Part shown: one piece after another, positions 12,360 through 21,420 of the stretch
Numbering within the stretch: the stretch's first letter is position 1
How the letters are laid out: each line of letters opens with the position of its first letter
Source of the DNA: Bradyrhizobium sp. CCGB12
GTDB lineage: Bacteria > Pseudomonadota > Alphaproteobacteria > Rhizobiales > Xanthobacteraceae
Assembly: GCF_024199845.1 (NCBI RefSeq)
Contig: NZ_JANADO010000001.1
Span: forward strand, 7,812,001 to 7,876,000
DNA: 64,000 nucleotides
Direction: 5' to 3'
The notes under the pieces: generated by a model
What the model was told of the DNA's origin: nothing
Seen by the model: only the letters and a program-made list of their open reading frames with translations
Database searches by the model: none
Program-made: the position numbers and the translations under genes

Positions 12360-12650
12360 TCAGATGAGATGCGATAGATCGCGCCAGTCCGGATTTTCCT
12401 GCTCGATCAAGCGAATCTTCCAGTCGCGGCGCCATTCCTTGAGCGCTTTCTCCCGTGCGATCGCTTCGGACGGCGAGGTGTAGGTCTCAACGTAGACAAG
12501 TCGCGTCACGCTGTATTTCGCGACGAACTTCGAACCGCGACCCGAGCGATGCAATGCAAGCCGCATGCGGAGATCATTGGTGACGCCGATATAGATCGTC
12601 CCATGATGGCGGCTCGCCAGGATGTAGACGAAGTAGCTGCTCGCGCTCAT
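12360..12650 (-). CDS. GIY-YIG nuclease family protein (single domain)
   Basis: 96 aa protein of the short UPF0213/YhbQ-like GIY-YIG group. The motif reads VYILASRHHGTIYIGVTNDL (VYI...YIGVT), with the conserved Arg in LRMRLALH and a C-terminal EKALKEWRRDWKIRLIEQEN block. ATG at 12650 begins the conserved domain; the open frame upstream is only translated repeat sequence. Inverted family C repeat arms flank it on both sides. A paralogue lies at 48358-48648. Function of these single-domain proteins is not settled. Confidence 0.85.
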   Translation of the reverse strand: MSASSYFVYILASRHHGTIYIGVTNDLRMRLALHRSGRGSKFVAKYSVTRLVYVETYTSPSEAIAREKALKEWRRDWKIRLIEQENPDWRDLSHLI

Positions 12651-12680
12651 GGCATCAGCTCGCAAAGTAACGCCGACCGG

Positions 12681-12709
12681 GGTAATGGGTCCTGGCTTTC
12701 GCCAGGACG
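12681..12709. repeat. Palindromic repeat arm, family C (right flank of GIY-YIG gene)
   Basis: GGTAATGGGTCCTGGCTTTC then GCCAGGACG: the family C arm in inverted orientation to the copy at 12324. Confidence 0.85.
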
Positions 12710-12838
12710 ACGATCTCATAATCGGCCATTAGACATCAGAACGAATTAAGAACACTTTAGCAAGTCTTTGATATATCATTGTGATTCGGCGCGTTGCCGG
12801 CACAATATCTAGCGTCCGTCAGACTTTGCGAGGACTAC

Positions 12839-13270
12839 ATGTCCACCATTGCCTTCGATCAGTTTGCCCTCACCCGGATCGCCGATTTCGCGCGGTCGCT
12901 GTCGCGGCTGCATCGGGCGGCGCGGCGTCAGAGGATCGATGACGACCAGTTCGACCGCGAGTTCAATGCGGTGTGCCAGTCGATCTGGGGCTACACCATC
13001 GACGACATCAGCGACGGGCTGTTTTCGACCGACGACCATCAATTCCTCGACACGCTGGACGAAGCGCATGCGCGCATCTTCGCGGCCGAGCAGGGCTATG
13101 ACCTCGTCGACGATCAGGGCATGCTGACCGACTGGTGGGGCTTCTGCTGGATGATCTTGGCCGAGAAGCGCGGCCTCCTGACGCCGGAAAACCGCACCGC
13201 TGCGCGCGCGGCGATCGAGGAGAAATATCTGGCTGCACCGAACGTGATCGGGGTGATCATCGGGCGGTAG
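12839..13270 (+). CDS. Conserved hypothetical protein, cytosolic
   Basis: 143 aa, acidic, no signal peptide or TM segment. ATG at 12839 has GCGAGGA upstream. The sequence alternates helical segments (RIADFARSLSRLHRAARRQR, DDHQFLDTLDEAHARIFAAE) with a Trp-rich stretch TDWWGFCWMILAEKRGLL. I do not recognise a family. It is bounded by a family C arm and a family A palindrome, so it is probably a single-gene unit. Confidence 0.6.
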   Translation: MSTIAFDQFALTRIADFARSLSRLHRAARRQRIDDDQFDREFNAVCQSIWGYTIDDISDGLFSTDDHQFLDTLDEAHARIFAAEQGYDLVDDQGMLTDWWGFCWMILAEKRGLLTPENRTAARAAIEEKYLAAPNVIGVIIGR

Positions 13271-13282
13271 CGTAGCAACCTC

Positions 13283-13368
13283 CGTCATTGCGAGGAGCGA
13301 AGCGACGAAGCAATCCAGAGTGCCTCCGCGGCGACAGGCTGGATTGCTTCGCTTCGCTCGCAATGACG
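13283..13368. repeat. Palindromic repeat, family A
   Basis: Third family A copy, between the converging hypothetical gene and the DUF2865 gene. Confidence 0.9.
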
Positions 13369-13387
13369 ACTTGGATGCAGGTGGAGG

Positions 13388-14185
13388 CTAATTCAGCCCC
13401 GCGCGCTTGGCCGGCTTCTGCGTCTTCGGCACCGTCACGTCAGGCAGCGCCTCGCGGACGATCTCGGCCGATGCCGGCGCATCGGTAGCCACCGTCTCGG
13501 CGCGCACCGGAGCCACCTTCATCTCACCGAGCCGTGCGCGGACCTGTGCGGTGAGGCCGGGATAGGAGGCGACCGGGGTGAAGTCCGCAGCCTGGTCGTT
13601 GCCGACGCGGATGCCGGTGTAGGCGACGAGGCCGTCGCTGGTGGCGATCACGTCGCCGGCCTTCAGTGAGGCATCCAGCGCCAGGTCGACCGGGGCGAGG
13701 CCAACCGGGTCGCGGCCGTTGCAGGTGCAGTCGGCGCGCAGCGCCTTGCGATAGGCGAACGCGTTCTCGCTGTCGGCGTAGCGCTCGCCGGTCTGCGACG
13801 CAGCGCCATCGATCGAGGAGCCGAAATAAACCTTCGTTGCGGTGGCAGGACAGAACGCCTGACACATCTGCGCCGGTGAGACGAGCCCGCGCATCAGCGG
13901 AAAATATTTGCCGTCGCAGCTGCGCACGCAGAAGGCCGGGCCGGAGCCGCCGGCCGAACGGCTCGGCGGAGGTGCGGCACTCTGCTGGCCGGTGAAGGGA
14001 TCGACGTAGGAGTTGCCCTGCTGCGGCACCTCGCGCTGTGGGCGCTGTTGCTGCAGCCCGCCGAAGAAGAAGTCGAACAGGCCTTCAGCCGAAACCGGGG
14101 CCGGCGCCGCAAGCAGCGGAGCTGCAAGGGAGGCGGCCACAAGCATCGCGCGACGCCGCCGCGCATGGGACGAGATTGTACGCAA
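13388..14185 (-). CDS. DUF2865 domain exported protein
   Basis: 265 aa. Signal peptide after an Arg-rich n-region (HARRRRAMLVAASLAAPLL...VSA). The mature protein has the DUF2865 core FCVRSCDGKYFPLMRG, MCQAFCPA and DCTCNGRDPVGLA, with six cysteines likely in disulfides. The C-terminal 60 residues are Ala/Val/Pro-rich. Function unknown; the family is largely alphaproteobacterial and periplasmic. ATG at 14185 retains the positive n-region; ATG at residue 14 is an alternative. Confidence 0.75.
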   Translation of the reverse strand: MRTISSHARRRRAMLVAASLAAPLLAAPAPVSAEGLFDFFFGGLQQQRPQREVPQQGNSYVDPFTGQQSAAPPPSRSAGGSGPAFCVRSCDGKYFPLMRGLVSPAQMCQAFCPATATKVYFGSSIDGAASQTGERYADSENAFAYRKALRADCTCNGRDPVGLAPVDLALDASLKAGDVIATSDGLVAYTGIRVGNDQAADFTPVASYPGLTAQVRARLGEMKVAPVRAETVATDAPASAEIVREALPDVTVPKTQKPAKRAGLN

Positions 14186-14391
14186 CGCTCAACTCCACCC
14201 GACGCTACTGAACCGGCTGGGACGCTCAGGTCTCAGCACATGATTCACCATAAAGCGGGATGGTAAATGAGCCGTTGAGCGGAGGCGGTTTCAAGTCGAG
14301 GCGGTGACCTCATTAAGGCCGGGCACAGCTTCCGACGGATGGTTGCATTCGGGCTACACCCGGGCAGGACGGCGGAGAGGGTTTCGCCACC

Positions 14392-14955
14392 TCAAGCCTT
14401 CAGGAATTCCGACGCCTTGTACAGCGAGCGGAATGGCAGGCCGGCCGCACCGAACGTGTCGGTGGCGCCTTCCTCGCGGTCGACCATGGTCAGCACCAGC
14501 ACGACTTCGGCGCCGGTCTCGCGGACGGATTCCACCGCCTTCATCGCCGAGCCGCCGGTGGTGGTGACATCCTCGACGATCACGACGCGCTTGCCTTCGA
14601 GCGTCTCGCCCTTGGGCAGGCCTTCGATCGCGAGCTTGGCACCGTGCTCCTTCGGCTTCTTGCGGACGAAGAAGGCCGCGATCGGATGGCCCTTGATCCA
14701 GGAGATCTGCGCCAGCGCGCCGGCCAGCGGCACCGCGCCCATCTCGAGCCCGCCGATGAAATCGAGCTGGTCGTCCTTCAGCGCTTCGTAAGTGAGCTCG
14801 GCGAGCAGGGTCGCGCCCTCGGGGTCGAGCATGGTCGGCTTGAGGTTGAAGTAGAAATCGCTCTTGCGGCCCGACGCGAGCGTCACCTCGCCGCGGCCGA
14901 AAGAGCGCCGGCGGATGATTTCGAACAGGCGGGCGCGGGAAGCAGATTTCGACAC
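14392..14955 (-). CDS. pyrE: Orotate phosphoribosyltransferase
   Basis: Joins orotate and PRPP to form OMP in pyrimidine synthesis. 187 aa, type I phosphoribosyltransferase fold. The PRPP-binding loop [19 protein letters not shown] is intact, and the catalytic-loop Lys/Arg segment [11 protein letters not shown] is present. Start ATG 14955. Monocistronic and divergent from the GST gene; the 200-bp gap 14186-14391 shows no recognisable element. Confidence 0.95.
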   Translation of the reverse strand: MSKSASRARLFEIIRRRSFGRGEVTLASGRKSDFYFNLKPTMLDPEGATLLAELTYEALKDDQLDFIGGLEMGAVPLAGALAQISWIKGHPIAAFFVRKKPKEHGAKLAIEGLPKGETLEGKRVVIVEDVTTTGGSAMKAVESVRETGAEVVLVLTMVDREEGATDTFGAAGLPFRSLYKASEFLKA

Positions 14956-15130
14956 GGCGGTCCCTCGGGAGCGTTCTTGGAGGAGGCGGAATTTATCCGC
15001 GACGGCGGCGACATTCCAGAGGGTGCATCTCCCGTCAACAGGGATCGGCCATCCCGGTCCGCCGGTTGTGGGGGTGCAACTTTCTGGAGTAGGTGAAGGC
15101 CGAACCTGTCAGGGGGAAGGAAAGCAAGGC

Positions 15131-15757
15131 ATGACCATCGAACTGCATACCTGGAACACGCCGAATGGCCGCAAGATCTCGGTCGCGCTGGAGGAGATGG
15201 GGCTGCCCTACAGGGTGATCCCGGTGAACATCAGCAAGGGGGAGCAGATGGCCCCCGGGTTCCTCAAGCTCTCCCCCAACAACAAGATCCCCGCGATCGT
15301 CGACCCCGAGGGACCCGATGGCAAGCCGGTCAGCATCTTCGAGTCAGGCGCGATCCTGCTCTATCTCGGTGAAAAGACCGGTAAATTCCTGCCGAAATCG
15401 CTTTCCGGGCGCATCCCCGCCTACGAATGGCTGATGTGGCAGATGGGCGGCTTCGGCCCGATGCCCGGCCAGGTGCACCATTTCATCGCGCTCGAAAACG
15501 AGCAGGACCGCGCCTATGGCCTGAAGCGCTACATGGCCGAGACGCGCCGGCTCTACGGCGTGCTCGACCGCCGGCTCGAGGGGCGCGACTTCGTCGCCGG
15601 CGACCTCTCGGTTGCCGATTTTGCCATCCTGGGCTGGGCCTGGCGCCACCCCCGCCACAAGGTTGAGCTGGCTGATTTTCCCAACGTCAAGCGTTGGTAC
15701 GAGGCGCTGATGGCGCGTCCGGCGGTGAAACGGGGCATGGAGGCCAAGCTGGATTGA
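15131..15757 (+). CDS. Glutathione S-transferase family protein (YghU/YfcG-like)
   Basis: 208 aa. N-terminal thioredoxin-like domain with TWNTPNGRKISVALEEMGLPY and the SNAIL-like FESGAILLYLGEK; C-terminal helical domain with VADFAILGW. The NTPNG motif in place of Tyr/Ser is typical of the nu-class (YghU/YfcG), which reduces disulfides or organic hydroperoxides using glutathione. Start ATG 15131 has a purine-rich GGGGGAAGGAAAG upstream. Exact substrate cannot be read. Confidence 0.85.
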   Translation: MTIELHTWNTPNGRKISVALEEMGLPYRVIPVNISKGEQMAPGFLKLSPNNKIPAIVDPEGPDGKPVSIFESGAILLYLGEKTGKFLPKSLSGRIPAYEWLMWQMGGFGPMPGQVHHFIALENEQDRAYGLKRYMAETRRLYGVLDRRLEGRDFVAGDLSVADFAILGWAWRHPRHKVELADFPNVKRWYEALMARPAVKRGMEAKLD

Positions 15758-15766
15758 TCTTCGCTC

Positions 15767-15932
15767 TTACCCTTCCCTGGAGGGGGAGGGTCGATCGCGC
15801 AAAGCGCGAGCGGGATGGGGTGATCTCTCCACGCAGGCAGCGCTCTTCGCGGAGGGACCGTCACCCCACCCCGTCACGCAATCTCGCTTTGCTCGATCGC
15901 GCGCCGACCCTCCCCCTCCAGGGGAGGGTAAG
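15767..15932. repeat. Palindromic repeat, family E
   Basis: Outer arms TTACCCTTCCCTGGAGGGGG and CTCCAGGGGAGGGTAAG, inner arms TGGGGTGATCTCTCCAC and GTCACCCCACCCC. Second copy at 54891-55053. Lies between the converging GST and LysE genes. Confidence 0.9.
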
Positions 15933-15940
15933 AAAGACCC

Positions 15941-16576
15941 TCACACCTTCTTCGCCTCGACCGCCATCCTGACCGCGAGCCCGGCCAGCACCGTGCCCAT
16001 CAGCCAGCGCTGCACCAGCATCCAGCTTGGCCGGCGCGTCAGGAACAGCGCGATCGAGCCTGCGGCGAGCGCGATCATCGCATTGACGCTGACGCTGATC
16101 GCGATCTGGATCCCCCCCAGCACCACCGACTGCGTCAGCACGCTGCCGGCCGTGGGATCGATGAACTGCGGCAGCAGCGCCAGATACAGCATCGCGATCT
16201 TCGGGTTGAGCAGATTGGTGACGAAGCCCATGGCGAACAATTTGCGCGGGCTGTCGACCGCGAGCTTTCTCACCTGGAACGGCGAGCGCCCGCCCGGCTT
16301 CACCGCCTGCCAGGCGAGTCAGAGCAGATAGAACGCGCCGGCAAAGCGCAGCGCGTCATAGGCAAAGGGAATGGCGAGCAGCAGCGCTGTGATGCCGAAC
16401 GCGGCGCACAGCATGTAGAACACGAAGCCGAGCGCCACGCCGCCGAGCGAGACGATACCCGCCGCGGGCCCCTGCGTGATCGAGCGCGAGATCAGGTAGA
16501 TCATGTTCGGCCCGGGCGTCAGCACAAGACCAAGGCAGACGAGAGCGAAGCCGAGCAGGGCGGAGGTGTGGGGCAT
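15941..16576 (-). pseudogene. LysE/RhtB family amino-acid exporter, interrupted by one stop codon
   Basis: The frame from ATG 16576 to stop 15941 would encode a 211-aa LysE/RhtB exporter with the family features LTPGPNMIYLISRSI near residue 20 and FVTNLLNPKIAMLYLALLPQFI. Codon 86 is TGA (16319-16321), after FAGAFYLL and before LAWQAVKPGGR. The family usually has Trp here (FAGAFYLLWLAWQA), so a single TGG to TGA change explains the break. Reading frame is otherwise intact on both sides, so this is a recent mutation, a sequencing error, or a readthrough site. An internal GTG at 16303 could start the second half, but half an exporter is unlikely to work. Confidence 0.85.
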
Positions 16577-16700
16577 GGATGAACCGGTGCGGGAGACGCT
16601 ACAGTTCTAATCTGCGGGGCCTTGCAGGGCCATCGCGCAATTGCACGGAGGACAATTGAGTTCGCATGTTGCGTACGCGGTGGTGCGGTCTTGCGCAGGC

Positions 16701-16846
16701 GCGCTCCCTCGCCCCGTTCTTACGGGGAGAGGGTTGGGGTGAGGGGCCTCTCTCCGCAGGTGAGATCGCTGTGAGACCTGTATCCCCTCACCCCGGAATC
16801 CGCGCTACGCGCGAATTCCGACCTCTCCCCGCTTGCGGGGAGAGGT
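16701..16846. repeat. Palindromic repeat, family D
   Basis: Arms CTCGCCCCGTTCTTACGGGG and CCTCTCCCCGCTTGCGGGG, with inner GGTTGGGGTGAGGGGC / CCCCTCACCC. Copies also at 27701, 34381 and 44323. Confidence 0.9.
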
Positions 16847-16856
16847 AAAGAAGAAA

Positions 16857-19800
16857 TCAGTGCGCCTCGTCCCAATTGTTCGCCGCACGCGCGTCCACAT
16901 GCAGCGGCACTGACAGCAGCACGGCCGGGAACGGCGCGTCCTGCATCACGTGCTGCACGACGGGGAGCGTTGCCTCGACCTCGGCGTCGGGCACCTCGAA
17001 GATCAGCTCGTCGTGCACCTGGAGCAGCATCTGCGCCGACAGCTTCTTTTCAGCGAGCGCATCCTCGACGCGGGTCATGGCGCGACGGATGATGTCGGCG
17101 GCGGTGCCCTGGAGCCGGGCATTGATCGCGGCGCGCTCGTTGAAGGCGCGCACCGAGGCGTTGGACGCCTTGATATCGGGATAGTGGCATTTGCGGCCGA
17201 ACAGCGTGGTGACGTAGCCGTGGCTGCGGCAGAAGTCGCGCGTCTCGTCCATGTAGGCGCGGATGCCGGGGAAGCGCTCGAAATACTTCTTGATGTAGGC
17301 GGAGGCTTCCTCACGCGCGATGCCGAGCTGGTTGGCGAGGCCGAACGCGGAGATGCCATAGATGATGCCGAAATTGATCGCCTTCGCGCGGCGGCGGATT
17401 TCGCTCGGCATGCCCTCGATCGGCACGCCAAACATTTCCGATGCCGTCATGGCGTGAATGTCGAGCCCGTCGCGGAACGCCTGCTTCAACACCGGAATGT
17501 CGGCGATCTCCGCGAGCAGACGCAGCTCGATCTGAGAATAGTCGGCTGACACCAGCCTGTGCCCGGGCGTGGCGATGAAGGCGCGCCGGATCTTGCGGCC
17601 ATCCTCGGTGCGCACCGGGATGTTCTGCAAATTCGGCTCGTTCGACGACAGCCGGCCGGTGGTGGTTGCGGCCAGCGCGTAGGTGGTGTGGACGCGATGC
17701 GTCTGCGGATTGACGTAGGTCGGCAAGGCGTCGGTGTAGGTCGATTTCAGTTTCGAGACTTGCCGCCACTCCAGGATTTTCTTCGGGAAGTCGTGGCCTT
17801 GCTCGGCGAGATCATCGAGCACCTGGGCGGTGGTCGACCATGCGCCGGTTTTGGTCTTGGAGCCCCCTGGCAGTCCCATCTTGCCGAACAGGATGTCGCC
17901 GATCTGCTTGGGGCTGCCGACATTGACGGGCTCGCCCGCGATCTGCTGGATCTCGGCCTCGACGCGCGCCGCGGTCTGGGCAAAGTCGCCGGAGAGCCGC
18001 GACAGCACCTGACGGTCGATCGAGATGCCGCGTCGTTCCATCCGCGCGAGCACCGCGACCAGCGGCCGCTCCAGCGTCTCGTACACCGCGGTCATGTGCT
18101 CGGCGACGAGGCGAGGCTTCAGCACGCGCCACACGCGCAGGGCCATGTCGGTGCCTTCCGCCGACAACGGCGCGGCCTTCTCGATCGGCACCTGGTCGAA
18201 GGTGATCTTGCCCTTGCCGCTGCCGAGCAGCTCGCCTTCCTTCAGCATGGCGTGGCCGAACCAGCGCTCGGCGAGCGATTCGAGCCCATGCGAGCCCCGA
18301 CCGGCGTCGAGCACGTAGGAGATCAGCAGCGCATCGTCGGTGTTGCGCAAGGTGATGCCGTGCTGCGCCAGCATCACGGCGGTGAATTTGACGTCGAAGC
18401 CGATCTTGAGGATGCCTGATGATTCCAGCACCGGCCGAAGCGCCTGAAGCGCGTCTTCGTGCTTGACCTGGTCGGGGGCAAGGCCCTCGTCGAACAGGCC
18501 GGCACCGCCGCCGGACTGCTTGTGCGCCAGCGGCACATAGCAGGCCTCGTTCGGCGCCAGCGCCAGTGCGATGCCGCAAAGGTCGGCCTGCATCGGATCG
18601 ATCGAGTTCGCTCTTGTCTCGATCGCGACATGGCCGACGTCATGGATGCGCGCGATGAAGGCGTCGAGCTCTTTGAGCGTCTTGATCGCCTGGTATTTGC
18701 TGCGATCGACCGGAAGCTTGCGCAGCGCCTCTTCGCGCGCTGCGGCCAGCGAGATCGGCGCGCCCTTCGGGCTCGCCGCCTTGTCTTCCTTGCTTGCGGA
18801 CTTGTTGGGCTCGTTCGGCCGAGCTTGCGCCGGCGCGCCGGCGCCCGGCGCGGGCACCACGTCCGACGGCGGCAGCGGCGAGAACACGCTGGCGCCGCTG
18901 GCATAGCCGGGGTCGGCATCGACGTTGGCGGGATCGATTTGCGAATAATCGGCGACGCGCCGCGTCAGCGTCGTGAACTCCATTGCCTTCAGGAAGGCGA
19001 TCAGCTTGCGCGCGTTGGGCTCGTGGACGGCGAGGTCGTCCAGCGGGACCTCGAGGTCGACCTTGTCGTCGAGCAGCACAAGCTGCCGCGAGATCCGCGC
19101 CTTTTCCGCATTCTCCAGCAGCGCCTCGCGCCGCTTCGGCTGCTTGATTTCGCCGGCGCGGAACAGCAATTGCTCGAGATCGCCATATTCGACGATCAGC
19201 TGTGCCGCGGTCTTGATGCCGATCCCGGGCACGCCGGGCACGTTATCGGTGGAATCGCCGGCCAGCGCCTGCACCTCGACCACCTTCTCCGGCGGCACGC
19301 CGAACTTCTCGATCACCTCGGCAATGCCGATGCGGCGATCCTTCATGGTGTCGTACATCGTGACGCAATCGGTCACGAGCTGCATCAGATCCTTGTCGGA
19401 GGACACGATGGTCGCGCTTGCGCCGCGCTCGCAGGCCTGCCGCACATAGGTCGCGATCAGATCGTCGGCTTCGAAGCCGACTTGTTCCAGGCAGGGCAGG
19501 TCGAAGGCGCGCACGGCCTCGCGGATCAGCGCGAACTGCGGAATGAGATCGTCAGGCGCCGGCGGCCGGTGCGCCTTGTAGTCGGGATAGATCTTGTTGC
19601 GGAAGGTGATCTCCGACTTGTCGAAGATGATCGCCAGATGCGTCGGCCGGTTGTCCTCGGGCATGTCACGCAAGAGCTTCCACAGCATGTTGCAGAAGCC
19701 GAGCACGGCGTTGACCTGAAGACCGTCGGACTTGCGGTTCAGTGGCGGCAGCGCGTGATAGGCGCGGAAGATGTAGCCGGAACCGTCTACCAGGAAGACG

Positions 19801-19967
19801 TGGTCGCCCTTGCCGGCCGCCTTCGCCGCGACCGGTTTGGCAGCAGCTGTCGCAGCAGCGGACTTGGCAGCAGCGGACTTGGCAGCAGCGGGCTTGGTGT
19901 CGGCGGCAGCCTTTGGCGCGGACTTGGTGTCAGCTTTGGCGGAGGTCTTCGGGGATGTCTTGGGCAT
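16857..19967 (-). CDS. polA: DNA polymerase I; proofreading site degenerate
   Basis: Repair and Okazaki-fragment polymerase, 1036 aa. Residues 1-53 are a Lys/Ala-rich tail with a 15-bp tandem repeat. Residues about 54-310 are the 5'-3' exonuclease (FLVDGSGYIFRAYHALP, FEADDLIATY). Residues about 640-1036 are the polymerase with motif A DYSQIELR, motif B RRAKAINFGIIYG and motif C VHDELIFEV, all intact. The 3'-5' exonuclease domain keeps its fold but not its site: the E. coli D355-x-E357 position reads E450-T-R452, the D424 position is T529, the Y497 position is Leu, and only the D501 position (D607) remains. Proofreading is therefore predicted absent. Start ATG 19967. Confidence 0.96.
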   Translation of the reverse strand: MPKTSPKTSAKADTKSAPKAAADTKPAAAKSAAAKSAAATAAAKPVAAKAAGKGDHVFLVDGSGYIFRAYHALPPLNRKSDGLQVNAVLGFCNMLWKLLRDMPEDNRPTHLAIIFDKSEITFRNKIYPDYKAHRPPAPDDLIPQFALIREAVRAFDLPCLEQVGFEADDLIATYVRQACERGASATIVSSDKDLMQLVTDCVTMYDTMKDRRIGIAEVIEKFGVPPEKVVEVQALAGDSTDNVPGVPGIGIKTAAQLIVEYGDLEQLLFRAGEIKQPKRREALLENAEKARISRQLVLLDDKVDLEVPLDDLAVHEPNARKLIAFLKAMEFTTLTRRVADYSQIDPANVDADPGYASGASVFSPLPPSDVVPAPGAGAPAQARPNEPNKSASKEDKAASPKGAPISLAAAREEALRKLPVDRSKYQAIKTLKELDAFIARIHDVGHVAIETRANSIDPMQADLCGIALALAPNEACYVPLAHKQSGGGAGLFDEGLAPDQVKHEDALQALRPVLESSGILKIGFDVKFTAVMLAQHGITLRNTDDALLISYVLDAGRGSHGLESLAERWFGHAMLKEGELLGSGKGKITFDQVPIEKAAPLSAEGTDMALRVWRVLKPRLVAEHMTAVYETLERPLVAVLARMERRGISIDRQVLSRLSGDFAQTAARVEAEIQQIAGEPVNVGSPKQIGDILFGKMGLPGGSKTKTGAWSTTAQVLDDLAEQGHDFPKKILEWRQVSKLKSTYTDALPTYVNPQTHRVHTTYALAATTTGRLSSNEPNLQNIPVRTEDGRKIRRAFIATPGHRLVSADYSQIELRLLAEIADIPVLKQAFRDGLDIHAMTASEMFGVPIEGMPSEIRRRAKAINFGIIYGISAFGLANQLGIAREEASAYIKKYFERFPGIRAYMDETRDFCRSHGYVTTLFGRKCHYPDIKASNASVRAFNERAAINARLQGTAADIIRRAMTRVEDALAEKKLSAQMLLQVHDELIFEVPDAEVEATLPVVQHVMQDAPFPAVLLSVPLHVDARAANNWDEAH
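19852..19896. repeat. 15-bp tandem repeat (3 units) in polA N-terminus
   Basis: GCAGCAGCGGACTTG twice, then GCAGCAGCGGGCTTG. In frame, encoding alternating Ala and Lys/Ser residues in the unstructured N-terminal tail, so copy number can vary without breaking the gene. Confidence 0.9.
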
Positions 19968-20044
19968 GGCCGCAATGTATGAATTTTTGCGGGCTTTGAC
20001 AGCCTTGGGAGGCGGATTTTTGGGTCGGCGGAGCCACTATCCCC

Positions 20045-20152
20045 ACTGTCATTCCCCGCGAAAGCGGGGAATCCAGTAGGTCGCGGCTTCTCGGTTCAAT
20101 CACTGGCGCCTCGGCGTACTGGGTCGCCCGGTCAAGCCGGGCGACGACACTG
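20045..20152. repeat. Palindromic repeats, family G (two hairpins)
   Basis: Hairpin TCATTCCCCGCGAAAGCGGGG near 20048-20070 and a second hairpin GTCGCCCGGTCAAGCCGGGC near 20124-20143, between polA and the acyltransferase gene. Confidence 0.8.
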
Positions 20153-20161
20153 AGAATGGCG

Positions 20162-21226
20162 CTACTCCGCCGCCTGCAACACGGCGCCCGGCTTCTTCGG
20201 CGCGATCCAGAATGCATCAGGCCGCTCGAACAGGAAGCGCGCATTGAGACGCAACGCCATCTGCCAGATCGCCAACGCTCCGAGCACGCCGACGATTGTG
20301 ACGACCAGCGACACCGTGCCGATGTCGGCAATGACGCCCGTGCGCAGCAGCAGCGTCCGCGTCGCCGCCATAGGCAAGAAGAAGGCGAGATAGATCACGA
20401 TCGAATGCTCGCCGCAGAAGCGGAGGAAATTCAGCCACTGTGCGCGCGCGAGCAGCGTGCCGATCGTGATGATGGCACAGGCGCCGGCGAAGCCGAGCAC
20501 CAGCGAGACGATTCCCCATTCGCTGGCACCCCATGCGACGAGGCCGGTATTGACCAGCGCCCAGGTCGCGAGCGCTGCAAGCGCCAGGGCCGGACGGCTG
20601 CGGGCGCGATCCGACAGCGCGAACACGTAAGGTGCGAACAGGTAGCCCGAGTAGAAATAGACGAAGCGCGCGCAGAACTCGTCGATGACGGTCCAGCCGG
20701 TCGTGATGCGTGCGGTCTCCAGCGCAGCGGCGACGAGCCAGATCGCGAGCGGCGGGGCGTTGCGTGTCAGTTTTGTGACGACGAAGAAGATCGGCAGCAG
20801 ATAGATGAACCACAGCGTGCCGAACGGCTCGATGAAGGATTCGAGATACAAGAGACCAACGTGGCTCCAGCTCGTCTCCGCCGCGAAGGCCGGCGCCTTG
20901 AAGCCGAATTGGATTGTCACCCAGACGACATAGAAATAGGCGAAATGCACCACCTTGCGGTCGAGATAGGTTCGCCAGTCCCGATCGATCACCAGTGACA
21001 AGAACAGGCCCGAAATCAGGAAGAAATCCGGCATCCGGAACGGCTTTGCGAAGGCCACGGCAACATGCATGAAACCGGTCTGCCCGGCGGCGAGCTCGAC
21101 CCCCAGCACCGAATGCATCATCACCACCATGACGATGCAGATGCCCTTGGCGTAGTCGACCCAGTCGACACGCGCGGCAGAAGGGGCCCTGGAAAGTCCG
21201 CCCGCAGCTGTGCCTGATCGTGCCAT
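20162..21226 (-). CDS. Acyltransferase family 3 membrane protein
   Basis: 354 aa multi-pass membrane protein of the acyltransferase-3 (OafA/OpgC/ExoZ-type) family. The opening VDWVDYAKGICIVMVVMMHS contains the conserved Asp and H38; the block RMPDFFLISGLFLSL and about ten hydrophobic helices follow. Members transfer acetyl or succinyl groups to surface glycans. The adjacent divergent ugd makes a polysaccharide-decorating role plausible, but this is inference. Confidence 0.85.
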   Translation of the reverse strand: MARSGTAAGGLSRAPSAARVDWVDYAKGICIVMVVMMHSVLGVELAAGQTGFMHVAVAFAKPFRMPDFFLISGLFLSLVIDRDWRTYLDRKVVHFAYFYVVWVTIQFGFKAPAFAAETSWSHVGLLYLESFIEPFGTLWFIYLLPIFFVVTKLTRNAPPLAIWLVAAALETARITTGWTVIDEFCARFVYFYSGYLFAPYVFALSDRARSRPALALAALATWALVNTGLVAWGASEWGIVSLVLGFAGACAIITIGTLLARAQWLNFLRFCGEHSIVIYLAFFLPMAATRTLLLRTGVIADIGTVSLVVTIVGVLGALAIWQMALRLNARFLFERPDAFWIAPKKPGAVLQAAE

Positions 21227-21420
21227 GGTGTCCCTCTTCGAGGCGCCTTCCGCCCGTCCCCTGTCTGGGTGCGGGGCAGTTTGGAGCCCAGTGGTTTCCG
21301 ACTTCTTTACCGGTTCAAATAACGGGCCGGTTTTTGCATGCGGACTGTTCCCTGACCTCGGGAAAATGCTAAACCGCCCCGAATTGGGCTTTCGTTAACC
21401 AAGCTGGAACGGGATTTTTC

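Noticed and set aside
15767..15932. Possible CRISPR-like spaced repeats in repeat-rich gaps
   Set aside because: Arms are inverted rather than direct, one pair per gap, with no regular spacers and no cas genes.
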